Source of the DNA: Halobaculum litoreum
GTDB lineage: Archaea > Halobacteriota > Halobacteria > Halobacteriales > Haloferacaceae
Direction of reading: 5' to 3'
NCBI RefSeq assembly: GCF_030127125.1
Contig: NZ_CP126156.1
Location: forward strand, 1,798,001-1,862,000
DNA length: 64,000 nt
Part shown: positions 18,518 to 26,403 of the stretch, one piece after another
How positions within the stretch are numbered: position 1 is the stretch's first letter
How the letters are laid out: each line of letters starts with the position of its first letter
Translations under genes and position numbers: made by a program
Notes under the pieces: model-generated
Seen by the model: the letters and a program-made list of their open reading frames with translations, nothing else
The model's database searches: none
What the model was told of the DNA's origin: nothing

Positions 18518-19063
18518 TCAGGCGAGGTCGGTGAACGCCGCCTCGGCGCCGACCGCGTCGAGCGTCGCGTCGATCTCGCGGCGGACCTCCGCCAGTTCCG
18601 CACACAGCTCCTCGTACTCGGGGGTGGATCGTTCGCCGGCGACCTCCAAGGTCGCCTTCTTCGAGGCCAACGCGAAGAACCGCTGGCTCTGTTCGTCGTA
18701 CGTCGCGCGTTCGAGCAGCAGCTCCACGAGGGCTTCCAGCTCGGCCTGGTCGACCGGTTTGATACAGTAGTCGTCGAACGGCATGTCGACGATGGCCGCG
18801 GTGGGCTCGACGGCGGTGAGCATCGCCACCCGACAGTCGACGTCGGCCTCCCGGAGGCCCCGGAGTACCTCCCGTCCGTGCATCCCCGGCATCCGCCGGT
18901 CGAGGAGGGCGACGTCGACGCTTTCGTCGGCGACCGAGAGCGCCGCCTCGCCGCTCGTCGCCGTCACGACACGGTAGCGCTCCTCGAGGTAGTTCTCGTA
19001 CAGGCGGACCAGCGGCTCCTCGTCGTCCACCAACAGCACGGTGGCGGGGCCCCCGTCGCTCAT
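18518..19063 (-). CDS. HalX-type response regulator
   Basis: This is a 181-residue response regulator. The receiver domain has the acidic pair VDDEEP near residue 14, the phosphoacceptor Asp in VALLDRRMPGMHG near residue 55, Thr/Ala in MLTAVEP and the conserved Lys in YCIKPVDQ. The C-terminal ~75 residues form a helical HalX domain (YDEQSQRFFALASKKATLE). HalX regulators are found in haloarchaea; their output is poorly known and they lack a classic DNA-binding domain. ATG 19063 is chosen over an in-frame ATG four codons upstream. A perfect 9-bp inverted repeat straddles the putative TATA box at 19122-19151. Confidence 0.93.
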   Translation of the reverse strand: MSDGGPATVLLVDDEEPLVRLYENYLEERYRVVTATSGEAALSVADESVDVALLDRRMPGMHGREVLRGLREADVDCRVAMLTAVEPTAAIVDMPFDDYCIKPVDQAELEALVELLLERATYDEQSQRFFALASKKATLEVAGERSTPEYEELCAELAEVRREIDATLDAVGAEAAFTDLA

Positions 19064-19121
19064 CGTGTCCCCCACGGAACCGGTACGGTCATTGTCATCT
19101 CTCGCAGCCAGCGATACATAA

Positions 19122-19151
19122 TTCTCCGGTATAAATTATCAAACCGGAGAA
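19122..19151 (-). promoter_or_regulatory. Perfect 9-bp inverted repeat around a TATA box
   Basis: TTCTCCGGT at 19122-19130 and ACCGGAGAA at 19143-19151 are exact reverse complements separated by 12 AT-rich bases (ATAAATTATCAA). On the minus strand the spacer supplies a TATA-like box for the HalX gene starting at 19063. The geometry fits an operator where a dimeric regulator would cover the promoter. Confidence 0.65.
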
Positions 19152-19223
19152 CGTCGGCCCGCCAGCGTCGAATCGTCCGAAAGCGAGGAGTCCGTCGACT
19201 CGCCGAGGGTCGAGCGGGCGGCA

Positions 19224-19790
19224 TCAGTCGTCCGATCCCTCCTCGGCTTCGTCACCCTCGTCGTCCTCGTCGTCGTCCGCTTCCCGTTCCTCCTCGGCTT
19301 CGTCACCCTCGTCGTCCTCGTCGTCGTCCGCTTCCCGTTCCTCCTCGTCTTCGTCCCCGTCGTCCGCGTCGTGGTCGTACTCGTACGTCTCCTCGACGAG
19401 CACGAGGGACCCGTCCTCGTGCTCGTACTCGAGTTCGCCCTCGACGCCGTGGCCCTCGAACTCGATCTCGATCTCGTCGACGTCCGCGGTCTCCCAGTCG
19501 CCGCGTTCGACCGAGACGGTGCCGCCGGCGTCGGTCGTCCCGACGCGCTCGCCGTCGACGGAGACGGTCACGTTCTCCAGCGGCTCGCCGTCGGCGGCGA
19601 GCGCCACCGTCACGGTGTCGTCGTCGTACGTCGCGGAGGCGTCCACGTCGGACGCGGCCGCGGCGTCCGCGGCTGTCGACACGGTCGCGTCGGCGTGTCC
19701 GGGCACGGCCGGTCCCGTTCCGGCGGCGACGACGCCGCCGGCACCTAGCAGGACGACCAGCCCGGCCGCGAGCAGTCGGGGTGCGTTCAT
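19224..19790 (-). CDS. Secreted acidic-tail protein (paralogue of 31730-32329)
   Basis: This is a 188-residue protein with an N-terminal secretion signal (LLAAGLVVLLGAGGVVAAG), a small Ig-like beta domain (ENVTVSVDGERVGTTDAGGT, ~65-125) and an extremely acidic C-terminal tail made of Glu and Asp. The tail contains a 17-residue unit present twice, encoded by a 51-bp tandem repeat. The central region looks like a carboxypeptidase-regulatory/Ig-type fold that often decorates surface proteins. The start is ATG 19790. The promoter region shares a 15-bp motif at identical spacing with its paralogue at 31730-32329, so the two are probably co-regulated. Function unknown. Confidence 0.8.
   Translation of the reverse strand: MNAPRLLAAGLVVLLGAGGVVAAGTGPAVPGHADATVSTAADAAAASDVDASATYDDDTVTVALAADGEPLENVTVSVDGERVGTTDAGGTVSVERGDWETADVDEIEIEFEGHGVEGELEYEHEDGSLVLVEETYEYDHDADDGDEDEEEREADDDEDDEGDEAEEEREADDDEDDEGDEAEEGSDD
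19240..19341. repeat. 51-bp perfect tandem duplication in the acidic tail
   Basis: Bases 19240-19290 are repeated exactly at 19291-19341. Fifty-one is a multiple of three, so the duplication adds 17 residues (units of EREADDDEDDEGDEAEE) without disturbing the frame. Exact identity suggests a recent event. Confidence 0.9.
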
Positions 19791-19835
19791 TCCAGCCGAC
19801 GCTGCGGGCGGGCGGGTAAAGAGTGGCCGACGCCG

Positions 19836-19850
19836 CTGAGCCGGATTAAG
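19836..19850 (-). promoter_or_regulatory. Shared 15-bp promoter motif, copy 1
   Basis: CTGAGCCGGATTAAG on the plus strand lies 46 bp upstream of the start codon at 19790. The identical 15 bases occur at the same distance before the paralogue at 32329. Read on the minus strand, CTTAATCC may act as the TATA element. Confidence 0.65.
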
Positions 19851-19951
19851 CGGCTTAACTCGGGTTAGCCGAGCCGCCGCCGCCCGGACCGTCCCGGCGG
19901 GGCTGGAGCCGGAGGAACTGTTATGTCATACGTTGACAACCGACAAGTGTC

Positions 19952-21013
19952 ATGCGAGCAGCAGTCCTGCGTGCACACGGCGAACCGCTCGACATCACCG
20001 AGGTCGACGACCTCACGCCCGACCCGAAGGGCGTCGTCGTCGGAGTGGAGGCGTGCGGCATCTGTCGCTCGGACTGGCACGGCTGGCAGGGCGACTGGGA
20101 CTGGCTGGGGATCCAGCCACAGCCGGGACAGATCCTCGGCCACGAGCCGGCGGGGCACGTGCTGGCCGTCGGCGACGACGTGACGAACTTCGCTGAGGGG
20201 GACCACGTCGCGATCCCGTTCAACCTCGGGGACGGGACGTGCATGCAGTGTCGCACCGGCCACGGGAACACCTGCGAGAACCCGATGCCGCTGGGGTTCG
20301 TCGAGCCGGTCCCCGGCGCGTTCGCCGAGCAGGTGCACGTACCCGCGGCCGACCACAACCTCGTCCACCTCCCCGACGGCGTCAGCTCCGTCGACATGGC
20401 CGGCCTCGGCTGCCGGTTCATGACGGCGTTCCACGGGCTGGCCCACCGCGCCCCCGTCGCGGCCGGCGACTGGGTCGCCGTCCACGGCGTCGGCGGGGTC
20501 GGGCTGTCGGCGGTGCACATCGCCGACGCGCTCGGCGCGAACGTGGTCGCGGTCGACCTCGACGACGCGAAACTGGAGCGGGCCGAGCAGTTGGGCGCCG
20601 CCGAGACGGTCAACGCCGCCGACGCCGACGACGTGCCCGCGGCGGTGCAGGCGCTCGCGGGCGGCGGCTGTCACGTCTCCGTCGACGCGCTCGGCATCGC
20701 CGAGACGTGCCGCAACTCCGTGCTCAGCCTCGGGACGCGCGGCACCCACGTCCAGATCGGCCTCACCACCGCCGAGGAGCGCGGCATGGTCGAACTCCCG
20801 ACGGACGTGATGACGATGAAAGAGATCGAGTTCGTCGGCTCGCTGGGCCTGCCGCCGACGCGGTACGACGAGATCTTCCGGATGGTGTCGCGCGGCAAAC
20901 TCGACCCCAGCGCCGTCGTCAGCGAGACGGTGACGCTGGACGACGTGAACGACAAACTCGAGGCGATGACGCACTTCGAGACCGAGGGCATCCCGGTGAT
21001 CGACGAGTTCTGA
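19952..21013 (+). CDS. Zinc-dependent alcohol dehydrogenase family protein
   Basis: This is a 353-residue MDR alcohol dehydrogenase. Catalytic zinc ligands are visible: Cys in ACGICRSDWHG (~37) and GHEPAGHV (~66). The structural-zinc lobe (CMQCRTGHGNTCENP) has three closely spaced cysteines instead of the usual four. The Rossmann turn is VHGVGGVGLSAVHIAD. It should oxidise an alcohol or reduce an aldehyde with NAD(P); the substrate is unknown. The start is ATG 19952. Its promoter region contains TTATGTCATACG just upstream, and an oligo-T run lies 40 bp after the stop. The gene appears monocistronic. Confidence 0.9.
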   Translation: MRAAVLRAHGEPLDITEVDDLTPDPKGVVVGVEACGICRSDWHGWQGDWDWLGIQPQPGQILGHEPAGHVLAVGDDVTNFAEGDHVAIPFNLGDGTCMQCRTGHGNTCENPMPLGFVEPVPGAFAEQVHVPAADHNLVHLPDGVSSVDMAGLGCRFMTAFHGLAHRAPVAAGDWVAVHGVGGVGLSAVHIADALGANVVAVDLDDAKLERAEQLGAAETVNAADADDVPAAVQALAGGGCHVSVDALGIAETCRNSVLSLGTRGTHVQIGLTTAEERGMVELPTDVMTMKEIEFVGSLGLPPTRYDEIFRMVSRGKLDPSAVVSETVTLDDVNDKLEAMTHFETEGIPVIDEF

Positions 21014-21049
21014 GAGCCGTCGACACGCCCGGCGGGCGAGCGGCGCGAC

Positions 21050-21060
21050 TCGTTTTTATC
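21050..21060 (+). terminator. Oligo-T terminator after the alcohol dehydrogenase
   Basis: CGTTTTTATC lies about 40 bp after the TGA of the dehydrogenase gene. A T5 run in otherwise very GC-rich sequence is the usual appearance of an archaeal transcription terminator. Confidence 0.5.
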
Positions 21061-21065
21061 CGCGT

Positions 21066-21079
21066 GTGAATATATTCGA
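21066..21079 (+). promoter_or_regulatory. TATA box with NarO-like palindrome for the molybdoenzyme operon
   Basis: GTGAATATATTCGA contains the perfect 10-bp palindrome GAATATATTC. It differs by one base from CGAA-N4-TTCG, the site reported for the haloarchaeal anaerobic regulator NarO (here T replaces the first C). The inner TATA can also serve as TATA box, which places the transcript start near 21103 and leaves a leader of about 90 nt before the alpha subunit. Confidence 0.6.
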
Positions 21080-21142
21080 CGGGCGTCCTGCCCGCTGAGA
21101 ATCCCTGATCCGTTGAACCGGATTCAGCCGTTCCGGTCGGGT

Positions 21143-21199
21143 ATGCAGTCGCGACCATTGCGTTCGCGCGACCCGTGTGGTGGGGGTGGTGTCCCGTGA
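21143..21199 (+). CDS. Possible 18-residue leader peptide before the alpha subunit
   Basis: A short frame runs from ATG 21143 (MQSRPLRSRDPCGGGGVP) to TGA 21197-21199. Its stop overlaps the GTG start of the alpha subunit (GTGA), the same coupling seen between genuine genes here. It lies wholly in the predicted leader of the transcript. Chance occurrence of so short a frame is quite possible. Confidence 0.3.
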   Translation: MQSRPLRSRDPCGGGGVP

Positions 21200-24100
21200 C
21201 CGTCTCGCGACGCGACTTCATCAAGGCCGCCGGCGCGGGGACCGTCGCGGGCCTCGCCAGCAGTACCTGGGGGGCGACACAGACGGTCGACCCCGTCACG
21301 GCGGTCGAGAACCCGCTCAAGTCGTACCCGAACCGCGACTGGGAGCAGGTGTACCACGACATCTACGCGTACGACGAGGTCGACTGGACGGTCTGTCACC
21401 CCAACTGCACGCAGTCGTGTGCGCTGAACTTCTACATGAAAAACGGCGTGCCGATCCGCGCCGAACAGATCTACCACGAGGAGGAGGGGAGTCCCGGCCC
21501 GGGGTCGCCCGGCGGCTACGAGGAGGCGAACGTCAGCCGCCACTGGAACCCACGCGGATGCATGAAGGGGCTGACCCTCCACCGGCGCACCTTCGAGCCC
21601 AGCCGGATCAAGTACCCGATGGTCCGCAAGGGGTGGGACCCCGAGGACCCCAGCCCGGAGGGTCGCGGCGAGGACGAGTTCGAGCGCGTCTCCTGGGAGG
21701 AAGCCATCGACCTCATCGCCGAGAAGATGGCGAACCTGGACGACGAGAAGCGCTTCCACGTGTTCAACGCCATCAAGGCCGACGGCCTGATCACCCGCCA
21801 CGGCGCCGGTCGCCGTCTCGCCTCGATCTTCGGCGGGTGTGAGTGGACCGAGTACGACTGGTACGCCGACCTGCCGCCGGGCCACGTCATCACGACGGGG
21901 TATCAGACGTCTGACTCGGACGCCTCCGCCTGGCGTGATGCCGACTACACCATCATGCAGGGGAAGAACCTCATTCACAACAAGCTCGCGGACAACCACT
22001 GGCTCCAGGAGACCCGCGAGCGCGGCGGGCAGATGGTCGGCGTCTACCCCGACTACTCGCCGACGGTCCAGAAGTGCGACCGCTGGCTCCCGGTTCGCCC
22101 CGGGAGCGACGCGGCGTTCGCGCTGGGCATGGCGTACGTCATCATCGAGGAGGGCTGTACGACCCCGACTTCATGCGGCAGTTCACCAGCCTGCCGTTGC
22201 TCGTCCGCGAGGACACCGGGAAGTACCTCCGCGCCCACGAGGTGTTCGACGACCACGAGCCGCCCGAGGGGGGGCACCGAGGGCGAGGCGGGACTCGCCC
22301 ACCACGGCGGCGGCGACGACTGGGGCGACTTCGTCGTCGTCGACGGCGACGGGCAGTTGCGCGCGGTCACCCGCGAGGAGGTGGGCACCGAGACGCCCGA
22401 CGAGGCCCGCATCGACGTCGACCGCGAGGTGACGCTCGCGGACGGCTCGACGGTCGCGGTCCGCTCGGACTTCGCGCGACAGCGCGACAACATCATGGAC
22501 AGCTACGACCCCGAGACCGTCGAGGACATCACCACGATCCCGGCGGACGCGCTTCGGAAGACGGCTCGGGAGTTCGCCGCCGCCGAGAAGGGGCAGTGGT
22601 TCACCGGCGAAGGGATAAACCACTGGTTCCACTCCAACGACGCCCTCCAGCGCACCGTCTTCTTCGTCCAGTCGATGCTGGGCAACATCGGCAAGCGCGG
22701 CGCCGGCTACTACAACTACTCCGGGCAGTACAAGATCGAACTGCTCGACGGCTACCCGGCGTACGTCAACCCCGACGGCAACGCCGCCCACGGGATGTAC
22801 CCGGGGTACGCGTTCGCGTTCTTCGGCGGGGAGACGCTCGACCCCCACGACGTCCGCGGCGACTTCGACCGCGAACTCGACCTCGTGCCGCAGGGCGACG
22901 CCGACGAACCGGTGATGCCCGAGGACGCCGACTCCTACACGATGTCGCGGCCGGCGGTGCTGTGGACGATGAACTGCAACCTCCTGAACCAGACGAAACA
23001 CCAGGAGCACGTCGTCGAGAACTTCGTCAAACACCCCGACACCGGCAACGAACTGTTCATCGTCTCGGACATGCACATGACGTACTCCGCCCGGCACGCC
23101 GACATCGTGTTGCCGGTGCCGTCGTGGCTGGAGTGCGACTACCCCGACATCACCGTCGGCCCGGAGAACCCCTTCCTGCAGATGGACAGCGGGGTGATGG
23201 ACCCCATCTACGACACCAAACAGGACGGGGAGATCTGCGCGCTCGTCGCCGAGAAACTCGACGAGAAGATCCCGCCGGAGGAACGAAACGTCGACTCCTA
23301 CCGCGAGTACTTCGCGGAGTTCCTCGACGACGACGGCGACGTGAAGAACTACATCCAGCAGGCGCTCGATGCCGGGATGACCACCCGCGACATCGACGTC
23401 GAGGACCTGGAGGACGGCCCAGTCCGCCTGCAGCTGAAGACGTATCCGCGGATCCCCTTCTACTCGCAGATCCACGAGGACCGCCCGTTCTACACGCGGA
23501 CCGGGCGCATGGAGTTCCACAAGGAGGGCGACCGCTTCCTCGAACTCGGTCGCGACGACCTCGACCACATCGAGAGCCCCGAGGGCACGCCGTACGGCCG
23601 CAACAAACGCTGGGAGGAGGCGAAAGACGAGGAGAACCCCCTCTACCACGACGAGGAGTACCAGTTCTACTACAACACCCCACACCCGAAGTACCGCACC
23701 CACTCCTCGTGGGGGATGACCGACTGGAACCTCGTGTGGTCGGCCCGCGACTTCGGGTCGACCAGCGCCGACCCCGACGGCACCGACCGCCTGGTCGACG
23801 ACTTCTCGTTCCCGACCGGCGAGGGGGAGACGAACGACGCGCCGCCGCTCGGCGAGGCGTTCGTCGAGATCCACCCCGAGGACGCCGCCGACATCGACGT
23901 CGAGAACGGCGACTACGTCCGCATCACCGGCAAGCGGGGCGACCTAGTCGTGCGGGCGATGGTGAGCGAGCGCCAGCGACCGCGCTCGGCGGGCGACATG
24001 GGCCAACTCACCATCTGGCACGGCTGGTGGCCCCAGCACTTCCCCGACGACGAGGAGAACGAGGACAGCATCAAGGGGTACAACGTCACGACCAACATCT

Positions 24101-24387
24101 GGCTCGACCCCGCACAGGAGACCGACGACCTGGTCCACAAGGGGGTGTTCGGCGACCCCAACATCTCCGAGGAGGTCGAGGAGGACCTCGCGTGGCACGG
24201 CGCCACGCTGGAGGCGGGGTACGAGGAGACCGTATGGGCGCCGACGGGGACGAACCGCGACGACCTCGTCACCGTCGAGAAGTACGAGGAAGCCGACTGG
24301 TGGCCGGGCGACGCCCGCCGCGACGACCTGGTCGAGTCGTACATCGACGGCTCCCTGCAGGGACAGGGAGAGGGGGGTGAGTCCTGA
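21196..24387 (+). CDS. Type II DMSO reductase family catalytic subunit (nitrate reductase-like)
   Basis: This is a 1063-residue molybdopterin enzyme with a Tat signal (SRRDFIKAAGAGTVAGL) right after GTG 21196, so it should work outside the membrane. The FS0 cluster region is CHPNCTQSC (C-x3-C-x3-C) with a later Cys in NPRGCMKG. The Mo-ligand Asp lies in EYDWYADLPPGH, the pattern of NarG and relatives. The C-terminal Moco-binding domain contains VEIHPEDAADIDVENGDYVR. The substrate could be nitrate, chlorate/perchlorate, selenate or similar; sequence alone does not decide. A 38-residue stretch (bases 22155-22274) is read out of frame between one missing and one extra G, although the frame stays open. 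Confidence 0.88.
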   Translation: MTVSRRDFIKAAGAGTVAGLASSTWGATQTVDPVTAVENPLKSYPNRDWEQVYHDIYAYDEVDWTVCHPNCTQSCALNFYMKNGVPIRAEQIYHEEEGSPGPGSPGGYEEANVSRHWNPRGCMKGLTLHRRTFEPSRIKYPMVRKGWDPEDPSPEGRGEDEFERVSWEEAIDLIAEKMANLDDEKRFHVFNAIKADGLITRHGAGRRLASIFGGCEWTEYDWYADLPPGHVITTGYQTSDSDASAWRDADYTIMQGKNLIHNKLADNHWLQETRERGGQMVGVYPDYSPTVQKCDRWLPVRPGSDAAFALGMAYVIIEEGCTTPTSCGSSPACRCSSARTPGSTSAPTRCSTTTSRPRGGTEGEAGLAHHGGGDDWGDFVVVDGDGQLRAVTREEVGTETPDEARIDVDREVTLADGSTVAVRSDFARQRDNIMDSYDPETVEDITTIPADALRKTAREFAAAEKGQWFTGEGINHWFHSNDALQRTVFFVQSMLGNIGKRGAGYYNYSGQYKIELLDGYPAYVNPDGNAAHGMYPGYAFAFFGGETLDPHDVRGDFDRELDLVPQGDADEPVMPEDADSYTMSRPAVLWTMNCNLLNQTKHQEHVVENFVKHPDTGNELFIVSDMHMTYSARHADIVLPVPSWLECDYPDITVGPENPFLQMDSGVMDPIYDTKQDGEICALVAEKLDEKIPPEERNVDSYREYFAEFLDDDGDVKNYIQQALDAGMTTRDIDVEDLEDGPVRLQLKTYPRIPFYSQIHEDRPFYTRTGRMEFHKEGDRFLELGRDDLDHIESPEGTPYGRNKRWEEAKDEENPLYHDEEYQFYYNTPHPKYRTHSSWGMTDWNLVWSARDFGSTSADPDGTDRLVDDFSFPTGEGETNDAPPLGEAFVEIHPEDAADIDVENGDYVRITGKRGDLVVRAMVSERQRPRSAGDMGQLTIWHGWWPQHFPDDEENEDSIKGYNVTTNIWLDPAQETDDLVHKGVFGDPNISEEVEEDLAWHGATLEAGYEETVWAPTGTNRDDLVTVEKYEEADWWPGDARRDDLVESYIDGSLQGQGEGGES

Positions 24388-25568
24388 TGCCACAGACGTA
24401 CAACCCACAACTCGGACGCGAGCACAGCTACCCCTACGAGCACCGCGAGGAGGAACGTGACTGGCACTGGGGGATGGTGATCAACACGAACCGGTGTATC
24501 AACTGCAACACCTGCACCTTCGCCTGCAAGTCCACGTGGACCAGCGGTGAAGGCGAGGAGTTCATGTGGTGGATGAACGTCGAGACGGAGCCGTACGGCG
24601 GCTACCCGATGGGGTGGGACATGCGTCTCCTCGACGACATCGGCTCCGAGGAGACCGTCTTCGAGGCCGCCGCCGACGGCGAACGCGTCCGCGGCTACGT
24701 CGCCCGTGAGGAGGAGTGGGAGTACCCCGCGCTCGGCGACGACCAGGCCCACGGGGAGTACCCCACGGGCGAGGTGGTCGAGTCCGACCTGGAGAACGAC
24801 CAGTACCACGACATGTGGCAGTTCTACCTGCCGCGACTCTGTAACCACTGCAAGAACCCCGCCTGCCTCGCCGCCTGCCCGCGCCAGGCCATCTACAAGC
24901 GCCAAGAGGACGGCATCGTCCTCCTCGACCAGGAGCGGTGTCGGGGGTACCGCAAGTGCGTGAAGGCGTGTCCGTACCACAAGCCGATGTACAACCCCGA
25001 GACGGGGGTCTCCGAGAAGCCGGTCGGCTGTTTCCCCCGCATCGAGGACGGCAACGTCCCCCGGTGTGTCTCCTCGTGCATCGGGAAGACCCGCCTGCAC
25101 GGCAACATCAACCGCGGTCCCGACGCCGGTCCCGCGGGCGGCAAGAAGTCAGCCGCGTCCGGGCGCAGTCCCATCAACTACCTCGTCAAGTCCGACGAGA
25201 AGGTGGCGCTGCCGCTGTACCCGCAGTTCGGCACCCGCCCGCAGGTGTTCTACATGCCGCCGTACCACGTTCCGCCGGAGTTCCTCACGCAGATGTTCAC
25301 GCCGAACACCGAGCAGAAGCGCAACGACTGGCCCGGCAGCACCTACGAGGAGTCCGTGAAGATCGTCCAACAGCGAGCCCGCGAACCGAGCCACCACGTC
25401 CTCGGGATCCTCCAACTGTTCGGGGCGACGACCCGCCTCATCGAGACGTACCGGGTCACCGAGAGCCGGGTGAAGGGGTGGGACCCCGACGGGAAGAAGG
25501 TCGTCGACATCCCCTTCCAGGAGGAACTGGAGGTGCGCGAGGGCGAACAGTGGACCAACCAACCCTGA
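24387..25568 (+). CDS. Type II DMSO reductase family iron-sulfur subunit (NarH-like)
   Basis: This is a 393-residue electron-transfer subunit. Four Cys groups are visible: CINCNTCTFACK (~37), CNHCKNPACLAACP (~151), CRGYRKCVKACP (~185) and CFPRIEDGNVPRCVSSCIGK (~214). In the third group Tyr replaces the second Cys, as in NarH (Trp there), predicting one 3Fe-4S and three 4Fe-4S clusters. There is no signal peptide; it should be co-exported with the alpha subunit by Tat. ATG 24387 overlaps the last base of the upstream stop and is preceded by GGGGGTGA, a Shine-Dalgarno-like element. Confidence 0.93.
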   Translation: MPQTYNPQLGREHSYPYEHREEERDWHWGMVINTNRCINCNTCTFACKSTWTSGEGEEFMWWMNVETEPYGGYPMGWDMRLLDDIGSEETVFEAAADGERVRGYVAREEEWEYPALGDDQAHGEYPTGEVVESDLENDQYHDMWQFYLPRLCNHCKNPACLAACPRQAIYKRQEDGIVLLDQERCRGYRKCVKACPYHKPMYNPETGVSEKPVGCFPRIEDGNVPRCVSSCIGKTRLHGNINRGPDAGPAGGKKSAASGRSPINYLVKSDEKVALPLYPQFGTRPQVFYMPPYHVPPEFLTQMFTPNTEQKRNDWPGSTYEESVKIVQQRAREPSHHVLGILQLFGATTRLIETYRVTESRVKGWDPDGKKVVDIPFQEELEVREGEQWTNQP

Positions 25569-25578
25569 GGTGACGGGC

Positions 25579-26403
25579 ATGCACGACACCACAGCGACCG
25601 ACCAGGCCACGACCCCCGACGGAGGTACCGCCACGGCCGGCGGGAGCGACCCGCCGGCGCACGAGCGACACGGCGCCCGCGCGGCCGTCTACGCGGCGTT
25701 GGCGGCCGTCTTCCAGTTCCCCGAGGAGTCGGTCGTCGCGGAACTGACCGCGCCCGAGACGGACGCCGGGCTGGCCGCCGCCGGCGAGACGCTCGGCCTC
25801 GCCCCGGAGGTGGATGCCCTCCGGGAGGCGCTGGCGGCGGCCGACGGCGAGACGCTCCGCGCGACACACATGGACCTGTTCGGTCTCCCCGGCGACGACG
25901 GCGAGTATCCAGTCGTCCCGTACGAGGCGAACTACACCGTCCGCGAGGACATCGGCCAACAGCAGCGCCGGATCGCCAAGGTCGCCGGCGCCGTCGAGGC
26001 GCTGGGGTTCGAGTTCGACGACGACTTCGACGAGCGACACGACCACGTCGCCGTCGAGTTGGAACTGCTGCAGGTGCTCGCCGGGTGGCGAGCGGTCGCC
26101 GCCGAGTCGGGCGACGAGGAGAACGACGCCGAACTCGCGCGCATCGAGGCGATGCTGCTGGCCGACCACCTCGTCGACTTCGTGCCGTCGCTCGCGACGG
26201 CCCTCACGGCGGCGACCGAGCACGACGTGTACGCCAGCGCCGCGATGCTGGCGAAGGCGCTCGTCACTCGCGACCACGCCCGTCACGCCGACGTCGACCG
26301 GCCCGCCCCGGAACGGGCGGGAGCGGCCGCGTCGGACGACACGGACGCGGAGCCCGGCGACACGACGGACGCCGCCGCCTCAGCCGACGGAGGTGATCCG
26401 TGA
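25579..26403 (+). CDS. TorD/DmsD-type molybdoenzyme assembly chaperone
   Basis: This is a 274-residue all-helical chaperone that would hold the alpha subunit for cofactor insertion before Tat export (NarJ/TorD superfamily). Family landmarks are AAVYAALAAVFQFPEES near residue 35, VVPYEANYTVRED near residue 115, and the hallmark DERHDHVAVELELLQVLAGW near residue 155. The last ~35 residues are an acidic, Ala-rich tail, a common haloarchaeal addition. ATG 25579 is preferred over the GTG at 25570 because GAGGTGA sits at ideal distance before it. The stop shares a base with the next ATG. Confidence 0.88.
   Translation: MHDTTATDQATTPDGGTATAGGSDPPAHERHGARAAVYAALAAVFQFPEESVVAELTAPETDAGLAAAGETLGLAPEVDALREALAAADGETLRATHMDLFGLPGDDGEYPVVPYEANYTVREDIGQQQRRIAKVAGAVEALGFEFDDDFDERHDHVAVELELLQVLAGWRAVAAESGDEENDAELARIEAMLLADHLVDFVPSLATALTAATEHDVYASAAMLAKALVTRDHARHADVDRPAPERAGAAASDDTDAEPGDTTDAAASADGGDP
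26389..26399 (+). promoter_or_regulatory. Eleven-base Shine-Dalgarno, perfect match to 16S 3' end
   Basis: GGAGGTGATCC ends four bases before ATG 26403 and is fully complementary to the conserved 3' terminus of 16S rRNA (GGAUCACCUCC). It lies inside the chaperone coding sequence and argues for strong internal initiation of the gamma subunit. Confidence 0.75.

Noticed and set aside
19240-19341. Regularly spaced repeats considered as a CRISPR array
   Set aside because: The repeats are contiguous, in frame and encode acidic residues. There are no unique spacers and no cas genes.
19865-20974. 369-codon minus-strand frame opposite the zinc alcohol dehydrogenase
   Set aside because: Shadow of a clear enzyme with zinc and nucleotide-binding motifs on the plus strand.
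21175-21196. Earlier GTG start for the alpha subunit
   Set aside because: It would place seven extra residues before the Tat motif and lies in leader sequence. GTG 21196 gives a standard Tat N-terminus.
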